From positions 1-64,000 of the forward strand of contig JAJDXQ010000038.1 in assembly GCA_022823185.1 (NCBI GenBank): 64,000 nt of DNA, given 5' to 3'. The DNA is from Caldilineaceae bacterium (GTDB lineage Bacteria; Chloroflexota; Anaerolineae; Caldilineales; Caldilineaceae). The notes under the pieces are model-generated. The model made no database searches, was not told the origin of the DNA, and was given only the letters and a program-made list of their open reading frames with translations. A program made the translations under genes and the position numbers. Shown here piece after piece: positions 26,924 to 35,350 of the stretch. Position 1 is the stretch's first letter. Each line of letters begins with the position of its first letter.

Positions 26924-27320
26924 CAACGTCTCCTCCCTTACAGTGTTGAAATATGATGAAACTAGCAGTCGGATCGAAAAACCGAATGGGATGTGCTGGT
27001 ACTCTTGTGGCAGGCAAATGCTCGCCGGGTCGTTGCAGCCAAACTATTGGACAGGATTACGAGGTCAGGAAGGTACAAATCTGAAGGTGGACGGGTTGTG
27101 CCGCAATATAGCACGGCGCCCGAAGCATGTCAAAACCATTTTTTCTCTCTTCTCCGGAGCAAAAGCAGGCCTCTCAGCGTTTCTTTTCGATGAGCGAATA
27201 TGGGGTTGTGCAAAGCGTGTCAAACTGGTGTAGGATACCCGTAACTCCTTCCAACATTACATTTGTCGGCATCAGGAAACGGCTGACGCATCCGCAAACG
27301 AGCCCAGAGCGAACGACAAA
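26924..27320. other. Divergent intergenic control region
   Basis: This 397-base stretch separates the minus-strand transporter operon from the plus-strand catabolic operon and holds no gene. It is more A/T-rich than its surroundings. On the minus strand there is one very good promoter (27105-27133) and a second candidate, TTGACA (27224-27219) with TATTCG after 17 bases. On the plus strand only a weak candidate (TTGTGC 27207-27212, TAGGAT 27232-27237, 19-base spacer) lies before the gene at 27321. I see no clear operator palindrome. Confidence 0.7.
27105..27133 (-). promoter_or_regulatory. Near-consensus sigma-70 promoter for complete peptide-type ABC operon
   Basis: On the minus strand, a perfect -35 box TTGACA (27133-27128) is followed after exactly 17 bases by TATATT (27110-27105), five of six matches. 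The predicted start near 27098 gives a leader of about 175 bases before the binding-protein gene. It is one of the two best promoters in the window. Confidence 0.65.
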
Positions 27321-28493
27321 ATGAAGATCACCGACAGCGGTATTATCAGCCGCGGGCAGCCGGGCACAGACCGCGCGCTTCTTACCTTTCCCACCGTCAT
27401 CGCCCTTGAAGACGGCACGCTGCTGGCCACCTACCGTTCCGGCTCGACCAAGGATTCAGCCGACGGGACCATCGAATTCGCGCGCTCGCAGGACGGCGGT
27501 CATACTTGGAGCGAACCATGGCGGCCCTTCCAAAACCCGACAATTGATGGCCTCTACGGGTCCATGCGGGTCTGCTATCTGACCGAAATGTCGCCCGGCC
27601 ATCTGCTCGCGTCAACCATGTGGATTGATCGAACGACCTATCCGGGAGGCGGGCTCTTCAATGAGGAGACTGAGGGCTGCCTGCCCATGTCGGTCCTGCT
27701 GGCCGACTCCAAAGACAACTGCGCAACCTGGTCCGCGTGGCGGCTTGTACCGATGCCGGAGGAGATTGGCCCGCCGAGCCTTACAGCACCTGTCCTGAAG
27801 CTGGCTGACGGTTCGCTGGCGCTGAGCATCGAGACCAACAAACGATACAACGACGCATCGCCCTGGATGCAAAAGGTCGTTTTTATCCATAATCATGAAT
27901 ATGAGAAGGTTGACGCGAAACTTGACTCTGGAGACCAGATGGCCGTGGCCCAGGGTTGGGCCGCTCCGGTCATTGCCGGTGAGGACCCCACAGGACGCAT
28001 TTTCAATTGGGACCTGCGCTGTGGAATCGCCCCGGATGGACGCGTCGCTACATTCTCCTGGACATACGACACGGTTGCGGCCCGCTACCTCAACATCCAC
28101 CGTCGCATCAGCACAGACAGCGGCCAGAGCTGGACGGAGGCCGAAGACCTGGGATTCGCCGATCAGGCCGCGCGCCCTGCTATGCTGGCCGACGGCCGGG
28201 TCGTGCTGCCTTACGTCGACCGATTTGGCAGCCGTTCAATCCGCGCCCGCCTTTCGCAAGCAGTAGATGCCCCATTTGATCCGATAACTGAAGTGGTTAT
28301 CTACAGCCTTGAGGGAGAAGACGGGGAGCAAACCCAGAGTACAAGCGAAACGCTCAGCGATATGGGTCTTTGGACCTTCGGATTGCCCTATGGCGAGACG
28401 CTAGCCGATGGCACGGCGCTGGTTGTCTACTATGCGGGGACCGACGAGCAGATGGACATTTACTGGGCCAGAATCGATCCCGATCCTGCCTGA
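27321..28493 (+). CDS. Sialidase-superfamily beta-propeller protein
   Basis: The 390-residue protein shows a sialidase-type propeller. Asp-boxes are visible at 56-63 (SQDGGHTW) and near residue 270 (STDSGQSW), with a degenerate one near 135 (SKDNCATW). The FPTVIALEDGTLLATYRSGS opening is typical of bacterial exo-glycosidases and propeller relatives of this group. No signal peptide is present. It is the first gene of a plus-strand operon that continues with an HpaI aldolase. A distant relative lies at 19505-20689 on the other side of the divergent promoter region. The ribosome-binding site is weak. Hydrolysis of an imported glycoside is likely but not shown. Confidence 0.87.
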   Translation: MKITDSGIISRGQPGTDRALLTFPTVIALEDGTLLATYRSGSTKDSADGTIEFARSQDGGHTWSEPWRPFQNPTIDGLYGSMRVCYLTEMSPGHLLASTMWIDRTTYPGGGLFNEETEGCLPMSVLLADSKDNCATWSAWRLVPMPEEIGPPSLTAPVLKLADGSLALSIETNKRYNDASPWMQKVVFIHNHEYEKVDAKLDSGDQMAVAQGWAAPVIAGEDPTGRIFNWDLRCGIAPDGRVATFSWTYDTVAARYLNIHRRISTDSGQSWTEAEDLGFADQAARPAMLADGRVVLPYVDRFGSRSIRARLSQAVDAPFDPITEVVIYSLEGEDGEQTQSTSETLSDMGLWTFGLPYGETLADGTALVVYYAGTDEQMDIYWARIDPDPA

Positions 28494-28560
28494 ACCGATT
28501 GCCAGAACAAACCGCGTCCAAACTGCGGCGCTCACTTAACCGACCATTAAAGGAACTACC

Positions 28561-29340
28561 ATGCGTCAGAGCAAAATGCTTCAGAAATTCCGCGGCGGCG
28601 GCTTCGCCCGCGTCTGCGGGTTGGGCCACTATCTCCCCTTCTACGTCCGCTACGCGGCGCACTACAAATTTGACGGAATCTGGTTTGACCTCGAACACCG
28701 CGCCATGGACGCGCGCGAGGTGCAGGCAATCATCATGATGTGCCACCATAACGATATCGATTGCATGGTGCGCCCTCCTACGCTGGAGCGAACGAAGCTG
28801 TACCGGTACCTTGAGGACGGGGCAACCGGTTTCCTGATGCCCTTGGTCTCCGATCCGCAAACGGCCTCCGACATCGTCCAGGCCGTGAGATTTCCGCCGC
28901 TGGGCAACCGCGGCATGGATGGAGCCGGTCTCGACGGTGATTTCGGTATTGGAGTCTGGCATCCCGGAAGCAACTACAACGCCGATTCCAACAAGGAGAC
29001 CTTTCTGATCACCCAGGTTGAGACCCTGCAAGCTGTCGCAAACGCCGAGGAGATTGCTTCGATCGATGGCATCGACGGACTATTTATCGGGCCCGCTGAT
29101 CTTTCGCTCCGTATCGCGACGCAGGGAGACGGCGAGTTGACCATGGAGAAAGCCATCGAAACGGTTGCCGCTGCGACGGCGAAATACGGCAAGGTCTGGG
29201 GCATCACCGCTGGTTCGGTGGAAGAAATCCAACGTTTCCGAGAGATGGGCGCGCAGATGGTTCCGTGGGGCGGTGACTTCAGCCTGATGAATGTTCTGAA
29301 GGAATGCAGCGAAGGCCTGGACAGCGTGCCGGGCGCGTAA
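28561..29340 (+). CDS. HpcH/HpaI-type class II aldolase
   Basis: The 259-residue enzyme belongs to the HpcH/HpaI aldolases, which split 4-hydroxy-2-keto acids to pyruvate (or a related keto acid) and an aldehyde. All expected residues are visible: D43-L-E-H46 with the catalytic histidine, R71 (MVRPPT), metal ligand E154 (QVETLQAV) and D180 (FIGPADLS). A good AAAGGA ribosome-binding site precedes the ATG. It keeps the canonical glutamate of the D-x-E-H motif, unlike its paralogue at 15037. Its place between a sialidase-like and a dehydrogenase gene suggests cleavage of a keto-deoxy sugar acid. Confidence 0.93.
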   Translation: MRQSKMLQKFRGGGFARVCGLGHYLPFYVRYAAHYKFDGIWFDLEHRAMDAREVQAIIMMCHHNDIDCMVRPPTLERTKLYRYLEDGATGFLMPLVSDPQTASDIVQAVRFPPLGNRGMDGAGLDGDFGIGVWHPGSNYNADSNKETFLITQVETLQAVANAEEIASIDGIDGLFIGPADLSLRIATQGDGELTMEKAIETVAAATAKYGKVWGITAGSVEEIQRFREMGAQMVPWGGDFSLMNVLKECSEGLDSVPGA

Positions 29341-29386
29341 ACACGCGACCAGCGGAGGAACCACAAGAAGAGAGAGGCGAAATCGC

Positions 29387-30418
29387 ATGAAGATAGCAAT
29401 CCTGCATGGCCCGCGCGATCTGCAAATCGAGGAGCAGGAGCTGGACGTCAGCCAGCTTGCCGACGACGAGGTGTGGGTGAAGACCCGTATCTCCGCACTG
29501 AAAATCGGCACCGATCGCGGCAACTATGAGGGGGCAGACCAGGTCCCCGGGGCGCCGGGATACCCCCGATGGGTCGGCGACAGCAACCTGGGTATCGTAC
29601 AGGCGGCCGGAAGCAAAGTCTCGCGCGTCAAAGTGGGGGATCGAATCGTTACCCGCGCGCCCCACCAGTCCGAATACATCATGGCTGAGTCGGAGAGTCT
29701 CGTCGTGATCCCGGATGGCGTACCGGATGAAGATGCCGTCTACGCCCATCTTTACGCGCTCAGCGCGCACTGCTACCACAAGGCGCAGTTCCGACCGGGA
29801 GAAAATGTGGCCGTCGTGGGCGTGGGCGTCCTGGGCCTGGGCGCCATTGCTTTGGGTCCTCTCTTCGGCGGTCGCGTCGCAGGAATCGCCAACAGCCCCA
29901 TCCGAATGGAGATGTCCGACAGGATGGGCGCGCACGCCAACTTTCTCTATAATGACTCCGAACTCGAGGCCAAGCTGGACGCCTTTACAAACGGCCAGGG
30001 CATCGACCTTGTCATCCTGACCGCCAATCCGTGGCCCGCCTTCCGAACTGCCATGGAAATCGTCCGGCCCGGCGGGCGCGTCTCAGTCGTCAGCCTCCTC
30101 GGCCGCGGCGAGCCGCCCCTGGACTTCAACCCGCTTGCGATGGAGCTTTTCTACAACAAAGGTACGTCGTTGGTCGCCGTTTCCGAAAGGGCCGGCTACC
30201 TCTATCCTGGGGCCGGGTCGGACCCTTACAGTACGGCCGACCGTTACGCCTGGGACAACATCGCCGACCATGTCGTGTCTCTCATGGCCGATGGACTGCT
30301 GGAACCGAGCCGCCTGATCACGCACCGTTTCCACTACAGCGAGATGGTGGAGGCCTATGAGATGGCCTACCATAGAGAGAAAAATATGTTGGGCGTGATA
30401 TTCAACTGGCAAGAGTAG
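29387..30418 (+). CDS. MDR-family dehydrogenase lacking zinc ligands
   Basis: The 343-residue protein has the medium-chain dehydrogenase/reductase plan: a GroES-like N-terminal domain and a Rossmann domain with GVGVLGLG near residue 145. The catalytic-zinc cysteine expected near residue 38 is missing (ALKIGTDRGNY), and the four-cysteine structural zinc loop is absent. It may therefore be zinc-free, like quinone-oxidoreductase-type members, or may bind zinc differently. Aspartates and histidines at 97-130 keep the general shape. It should reduce or oxidise a polyol or keto intermediate with NAD(P). It has a GAGAGG ribosome-binding site and sits in the middle of the catabolic run. Confidence 0.88.
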   Translation: MKIAILHGPRDLQIEEQELDVSQLADDEVWVKTRISALKIGTDRGNYEGADQVPGAPGYPRWVGDSNLGIVQAAGSKVSRVKVGDRIVTRAPHQSEYIMAESESLVVIPDGVPDEDAVYAHLYALSAHCYHKAQFRPGENVAVVGVGVLGLGAIALGPLFGGRVAGIANSPIRMEMSDRMGAHANFLYNDSELEAKLDAFTNGQGIDLVILTANPWPAFRTAMEIVRPGGRVSVVSLLGRGEPPLDFNPLAMELFYNKGTSLVAVSERAGYLYPGAGSDPYSTADRYAWDNIADHVVSLMADGLLEPSRLITHRFHYSEMVEAYEMAYHREKNMLGVIFNWQE

Positions 30419-30474
30419 ATTCCCGTCTCTTATCACGGACTTGGCGCCCGCGCAAAGGCAAATCGGAGGCCAAC

Positions 30475-31827
30475 ATGACCTCGTTCCCAAATGCCGCTAC
30501 ACACGATGTATCCCGCTCGCTCGATCTCTACGACCAGGCGGAGGAGTTGATTCCAGGTTGGACACAGCTGATCAGCCGCCGCGCCGATCAGTTCGCCCAC
30601 GGCGTTAGCCCCATCTATGCCCAGAGCGCCAAGGGTTCTCGCTTCATCGATGTTGATGAGAATGAGTACATCGACTGGATGAACGCAGTTGGCGCCATTA
30701 TCCTGGGCCATGCGGATGATGTCGTAGACGCTGCGGTGAAGGAACAGATTGACCGCAGCAGTCTCTTTTCCGCCAACAGCCCCCTGGAATTGGAACTGGC
30801 CGAAGAACTCAACGACACGATTCCCAGTTCCCAGATGGTTCGTTACTCCAAAGGGGGAGGTGATGCCTGTGCAGTAGCCGTGCGCATCGCACGCGGCACG
30901 ACCGGCAGGGACAAGATCCTCTTCTGCGGCTACCATGGCTGGCACGACTGGTACCAAGCCGCCAACTTCGGCGTCGACCCGGAGAGCGGAGAATTTCCCT
31001 TCGCTGGCATCGAGCCGATCGGTGTCCCCAAAGCGCTTGAAGGAACCGTCATCCCCTTTGTCTATGGCGACCTGGAGATGCTCTCCGCGTTGCTGGAAGA
31101 ACACGCCGGCGAGGTCGCAGCCATTATGATGGAGCCTGCCCGGTCCGAGCTGCCCCCTCCGGGCTACCTTGAAGGGGTCAAGAAGCTGGCTGCCGACCAT
31201 GGCGTCATTCTCGTCTTCGACGAAGTCTCCTGCGGTTGGCGCATCGCGGTCGGCGGGGTACAGGAGGCTGTAGGCGTCACTCCGGACATGACTGTGGTTG
31301 CCAAGTCGATGTCAAACGGTTACCCAATGGGCGCGGTGGTCGGCTCGCGCGAGGTCATGGAACCGGCCAAGCACATGTTCATCTCAAGTTCATACTGGAG
31401 TGACAATATCGGGCTGGCAGCCTCGCTGGCGACGATTCGTGAGCTGAAAAAGCGCGAATCGCCCCGTCGCTTCAAGGAGATTGGCGAGAATCTGCGCAGT
31501 GCGCTGAACAAGGCGATCGAGGAGTCCGGCCTCGACGGCGCCTGCACCGGTCTGCATACCGGCCCAACCGTTACGCTCAATACGCCGGACGACATCGATC
31601 CGCGCAAGGTCTCTACCCTGTTTATCCAGGAGATGGCCCGCCGCGGCGTCCACACTTATATGAGCTTCAAGGCGACACTGGCGCATACCGACGAGGACAT
31701 CAGGCTGACGGGCGAAGCGGCTGCAGAAGCTCTGCAGGTCGTTCGCGCCGGGCTGGAGCAGGGCAGCATTGACGAACTCCTCAAGGTCAATCTCAAGAAG
31801 GAGCCCTTCCGCAGACAGGTCAGATAG
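30475..31827 (+). CDS. Class III aminotransferase (glutamate-1-semialdehyde aminomutase-like)
   Basis: This 450-residue PLP enzyme belongs to aminotransferase class III. The cofactor-contacting aspartate is D249 in LVFDEVSCGWR, and the PLP-lysine is K277 in VVAKSMSNGYPMGAVVG. A GGGDACAVAVRIAR segment near 127 contacts the phosphate, and CGYHGWHDWYQ near 151 is typical of the aminomutase-like subgroup. It is not the haem-pathway enzyme by context, since its neighbours are an MDR dehydrogenase and an amidohydrolase. It has a GGAGG ribosome-binding site. It probably adds or removes an amino group on a sugar-derived carbonyl. A relative is at 51262-52470. Confidence 0.92.
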   Translation: MTSFPNAATHDVSRSLDLYDQAEELIPGWTQLISRRADQFAHGVSPIYAQSAKGSRFIDVDENEYIDWMNAVGAIILGHADDVVDAAVKEQIDRSSLFSANSPLELELAEELNDTIPSSQMVRYSKGGGDACAVAVRIARGTTGRDKILFCGYHGWHDWYQAANFGVDPESGEFPFAGIEPIGVPKALEGTVIPFVYGDLEMLSALLEEHAGEVAAIMMEPARSELPPPGYLEGVKKLAADHGVILVFDEVSCGWRIAVGGVQEAVGVTPDMTVVAKSMSNGYPMGAVVGSREVMEPAKHMFISSSYWSDNIGLAASLATIRELKKRESPRRFKEIGENLRSALNKAIEESGLDGACTGLHTGPTVTLNTPDDIDPRKVSTLFIQEMARRGVHTYMSFKATLAHTDEDIRLTGEAAAEALQVVRAGLEQGSIDELLKVNLKKEPFRRQVR

Positions 31828-31882
31828 ATCCGCGAAACTCTGTTGACGAGCTGCCAAGGCAGCAGGCCACTGGGAATATGTC

Positions 31883-32941
31883 ATGTTTGAGAACGAGTTT
31901 ACTGAGGAAGATCAGTCATTTCTCGAAAGAGAAGTTCTCCCGTTTCTGCCGGATCGCATAATCGATGCTCATGCGCATCTCTTCTGCCACGATCACTATC
32001 CGGAAGAAGGCCCCCCTGCCGGGCTCGCAACAACGCCGCCGCGCCTGGGACTGGCTGAGTACGAAGAGTACAACGAGTGGCTGCATCCGGGCGGACGAGT
32101 CCTAGGCGGACTCTTCTTCGGGCTGGCCTTTCTCGGCGACCGTCGGGCCAACAATGAGTTCATCGGCGCAGAGATCAGCGGCACGTCACCGCTGGCGGCC
32201 AAGTCGCGCGGGCAGCTGATCATCTCGCCAGACATGGACGCCGAAACCATATTGGACGATGTCCGTCGCCTGGGCATGACCGGCCTGAAGTGCTACCACA
32301 CCATGGCGCCGCTCAATCCCAAGCTGGGCACAGACGAATCCGAAGCCGGAACCTACACGGCCGATGACCCGACCTGGACTGCGCCGATCGAGGCCTATCT
32401 GCCCGAGGAGCATGTTGCCGCGGCCAATACTTTGGGGTTGACCATCACGCTGCACATGGTGCGCGACCGCGCCCTGGCCGACCCGGTCAATCAGGCAACA
32501 ATCCGCCGATACTGTGAATCCTATCCCAAGATGCAGTTGATTCTGGCCCACGCGGCGCGCGGCTTCAACCCATGGCATACAATCGAGGGCATCGAAAGCC
32601 TGCGCGGCCTCGATAACGTATGGTTTGATACATCCGCGGTGACGGAGGCCGGCGCGTTCGAGGCCATTGTCGAGACGATGGGCCACGAGAAGCTGATGTA
32701 CGGAACCGACTTCCACGTCAGCCACACGCGCGGCCGCTGTGTTGCCATCGGCGACTCCTTCCACTGGCTCTACGCCAACGAGATGGACCTGGACGAGAAG
32801 CATATCTCTTTGCAGCCGGTGCTGGTCGGCCTTGAGTCGTTGCGCAGCATCCGGCTCGCTTGCGACCGGCTGAAATTGAGCGAGCGCCAAGTCGAGGACA
32901 TTTTCTACGGCAACGCCGCGGCACTCCTTGGCATCGAATAA
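31883..32941 (+). CDS. Amidohydrolase-2-family metal hydrolase
   Basis: The 352-residue protein is an amidohydrolase-superfamily TIM barrel. The N-terminal metal pair H30-x-H32 is seen in IIDAHAHLF. Further metal or catalytic residues map to K/H positions in GLKCYHTMAP, to H in ILAHAARGF and to the late aspartate in MYGTDFHVSH. The group includes decarboxylases and lactonases such as 2-pyrone-4,6-dicarboxylate lactonase-like enzymes. A lactonase or decarboxylase step on a sugar acid would fit the neighbours. The start has only a weak ribosome-binding site. The stop lies 11 bases before the next gene. Confidence 0.9.
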   Translation: MFENEFTEEDQSFLEREVLPFLPDRIIDAHAHLFCHDHYPEEGPPAGLATTPPRLGLAEYEEYNEWLHPGGRVLGGLFFGLAFLGDRRANNEFIGAEISGTSPLAAKSRGQLIISPDMDAETILDDVRRLGMTGLKCYHTMAPLNPKLGTDESEAGTYTADDPTWTAPIEAYLPEEHVAAANTLGLTITLHMVRDRALADPVNQATIRRYCESYPKMQLILAHAARGFNPWHTIEGIESLRGLDNVWFDTSAVTEAGAFEAIVETMGHEKLMYGTDFHVSHTRGRCVAIGDSFHWLYANEMDLDEKHISLQPVLVGLESLRSIRLACDRLKLSERQVEDIFYGNAAALLGIE

Positions 32942-32952
32942 GGAGGAGGTTT

Positions 32953-34164
32953 ATGCAGATAGTTTCCCCACCCGAAGAGATCAATTTCGCCCACAACAAG
33001 CAGCTGCTCAACCGCTACCGTTTTATCGAATATGAGACGCTGCGCATTCTGGCTGCCTGGCTGCCGGCAACCGCCAATATGGACTGGAAACTGGCCATGG
33101 GGCGACTGCTTTGGGAAGACGCCCAGCATGTCCAGTATCTCTACCAGCGGCTGCGCGAGATCCAGACCCCTGCCTTCAGGCCGCCCGGGGACGACGCGCT
33201 CGAACACCTGATGGACGAAGCGCTCCATGCGCCTACAGCAGTCGACATGTTGGCCGGCCTTTTCCGCGTGATCAAACCGGCCCTCGTCGACACTTACCGC
33301 TGGCACCGTGAACAGACCTTCGCCAATCCCGACGCCCCGACTCTCTATGCCTTCAAACACATACTCATCGATGAAGAAACGCATCTCGACTGGGCCGAAG
33401 GGGCACTGGCCGACCATGCGCCCGGCGAATGGGAAAACTACATAGCCGAACTGTTGGGCGCGGCTGGGGGCGTTTCCGGACGGGAAGAGCGAACCGAGAA
33501 ACCGGCGCAGCCCGCTTGCCGCAAGCCATTTGAATGCCCTGTAGACGCTGCCCGCGACAGCCGCTTCAGCCTGGTCAATCGCGACGCCGGAAAACGCGTC
33601 ACCGCGACCGATCATGCGACGCAGCGTCTGCGGGACTTCGAGAGCTACAGCCAGGAGATGCTGGCCGCCGAAACCGTTGCGCTCATCATCCACCTATCGC
33701 CCGACATGCCGTGGGCTTTCACCTACGACAGCGCACGCCACTGCTACGACGAGACCCGGCACTGCAAACTGGGCATCGAATGGCTGGCCCACCACGGACT
33801 CGACTACACCGATGTACCGCAGAATACGCTTATCTTCACCTGGCGCAGCCAGTACGATGCCGCTACACAATACTGTCTCCTGACGATGGGAAACGAGACA
33901 CACGCGTTCCCGCACCGCCACGAGCAGATGGCCGCCTACGCAGAAACCGGTGACCGCCTTTCGGCCCAGTTTGTCAGTTACGACATGGCCGACGAACGGC
34001 AACATGTCGCATTCGGCCATAAGTGGCTGCCGGCGCTGATGGCCCAGCACGGGATCGACAGGCCGGTGGATGAGTTCATCAAAGAGACTGTGGCCCTGTG
34101 GGAACAGGAGTACATGTCGGGGGCACTTCCCATCCACGAAACAGAAGCGCCCGAAAAACTTTGA
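32953..34164 (+). CDS. Double ferritin-like diiron protein
   Basis: The ATG at 32953 has a very strong GGAGGAGG site and is preferred over an earlier ATG that would overlap the amidohydrolase. The 403-residue protein seems to be two ferritin-like four-helix bundles in tandem, joined by a Gly/Glu/Pro-rich linker at about 170-200. The first half has E26/E28, E55-DAQ-H59 and E141-ET-H144. The second has E235/E240, E267-TR-H270, E315/E324 and E348-RQ-H351. Such E...ExxH pairs bind a diiron centre, so two metal sites are possible. DUF455-like ferritin proteins are the nearest relatives I can suggest. It may be an oxygenase, oxidase or oxygen scavenger for this sugar operon; the function is unknown. 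Confidence 0.85.
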   Translation: MQIVSPPEEINFAHNKQLLNRYRFIEYETLRILAAWLPATANMDWKLAMGRLLWEDAQHVQYLYQRLREIQTPAFRPPGDDALEHLMDEALHAPTAVDMLAGLFRVIKPALVDTYRWHREQTFANPDAPTLYAFKHILIDEETHLDWAEGALADHAPGEWENYIAELLGAAGGVSGREERTEKPAQPACRKPFECPVDAARDSRFSLVNRDAGKRVTATDHATQRLRDFESYSQEMLAAETVALIIHLSPDMPWAFTYDSARHCYDETRHCKLGIEWLAHHGLDYTDVPQNTLIFTWRSQYDAATQYCLLTMGNETHAFPHRHEQMAAYAETGDRLSAQFVSYDMADERQHVAFGHKWLPALMAQHGIDRPVDEFIKETVALWEQEYMSGALPIHETEAPEKL

Positions 34165-34218
34165 CCATCAGCCTTTATCCGCATCAGCCGCCTCCTTCAA
34201 GCCACTGGCACGAAACCC

Positions 34219-35229
34219 ATGGATCGCAGTCACTATCGCACCCTAGGACGAACCGGGCTGTCCGTTTCTCCCATCGCTTTAGGCACCGTTGAACTGGGGA
34301 TGGACTACGGGATCCCCGTGCCCGGCCACTACGGCCAACCCTCCAAATCTGCCGCCGAACGGCTGGTCGGCGCCGCGCTGGACGCCGGGATCAACTTCAT
34401 TGACACCGCCCAAGCTTACGGCAATAGCGAGGCAATTCTTGGCCGGGCGCTTCGCGGCCGGCGAACACGGGTGGTGATTGCCACCAAGGCCACGGTGCAG
34501 GCTGACGGCAAGACGCTACGCGGCGAAGCTCTGCGCAGAGCCATGCTTGCAGGCCTGGAAAACAGTCTCCGCTCACTTCAGACCGACTATGTGGACATCT
34601 GGCAGATTCACAACGTGGACGGAGACCTTCTGGACCAGGCAGACCTTGTGGCCGAGGTCTTTTCGCAGGCGCGCGCCAGCGGGATGATGCTCTGGCGCGG
34701 CGGTTCCTTTTACGGGCCCGACCTGCCCCTCGCCGCTCTCGAATTGGAACTGTTCGACACCGTTCAGGTTACCTATTCGCTCTTCGACCAGCGCCTGGCC
34801 GACCGGCTCTTTCCCGCTGCTGCAAGAAGACGTGTCGGCGTGATGGTGCGCTCGGTCCTGCTCCAAGGCGTCCTGACCGAACGCGCCGACTACCTGCCCG
34901 GCAGGCTCGAGCCGTTGAAGGCGCGCTCGAGGCGCTTCCGCCAGTTGGTTGCCGAGGCCGCCAGGAGTCCCCGGCAGACGACCAGCGGCCTTACTCCGGC
35001 ACAAGCGGCGATTGCTTTCGCTTTGGCTGAACCCCGCATCGGCTCAGTACTCGTCGGCATGCGCACGCAGACCGAGCTCGAAGAAAACCTGGCCGCGGCA
35101 ACGGCAACGCTGTCGCCCGATCTGATTCACGAACTGCGTCAGCTGCGCATCGACGATCCCGCGTTGCTAAATCCGAGCAACTGGCAGGCCGACTTACTCT
35201 CGGCAGCAAAAAGGATGCGTCTATCTTGA
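34219..35229 (+). CDS. Aldo/keto reductase
   Basis: The 336-residue protein is an NAD(P)H-dependent aldo/keto reductase. The catalytic tetrad is visible: Asp and Tyr in FIDTAQAYGNSE, Lys in VVIATKATV and His in VDIWQIHNVDGD. GLTPAQAAIAFALAEPRIGSVLVG is the usual cofactor-binding C-terminal stretch. The ribosome-binding site is weak. It follows the double ferritin-like gene and precedes a second, different AKR, which suggests two reduction or oxidation steps at different positions of one sugar-derived compound. Confidence 0.9.
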   Translation: MDRSHYRTLGRTGLSVSPIALGTVELGMDYGIPVPGHYGQPSKSAAERLVGAALDAGINFIDTAQAYGNSEAILGRALRGRRTRVVIATKATVQADGKTLRGEALRRAMLAGLENSLRSLQTDYVDIWQIHNVDGDLLDQADLVAEVFSQARASGMMLWRGGSFYGPDLPLAALELELFDTVQVTYSLFDQRLADRLFPAAARRRVGVMVRSVLLQGVLTERADYLPGRLEPLKARSRRFRQLVAEAARSPRQTTSGLTPAQAAIAFALAEPRIGSVLVGMRTQTELEENLAAATATLSPDLIHELRQLRIDDPALLNPSNWQADLLSAAKRMRLS

Positions 35230-35350
35230 TTCGGGGCGACCTTGAGTCGTCGAGATTGCGATCGAGCGATGGGCCAACCATACGCCGGCCGCCTGGGGAG
35301 TCACTTCAAAACCAAGTACAACCTTTCAGGCATGTCAGGAGGTATAGCAG

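Noticed and set aside
27207..27237. Plus-strand promoter TTGTGC/TAGGAT before the sialidase-like gene
   Set aside because: The spacer is 19 bases and both boxes match poorly; I mention it only within the intergenic entry.
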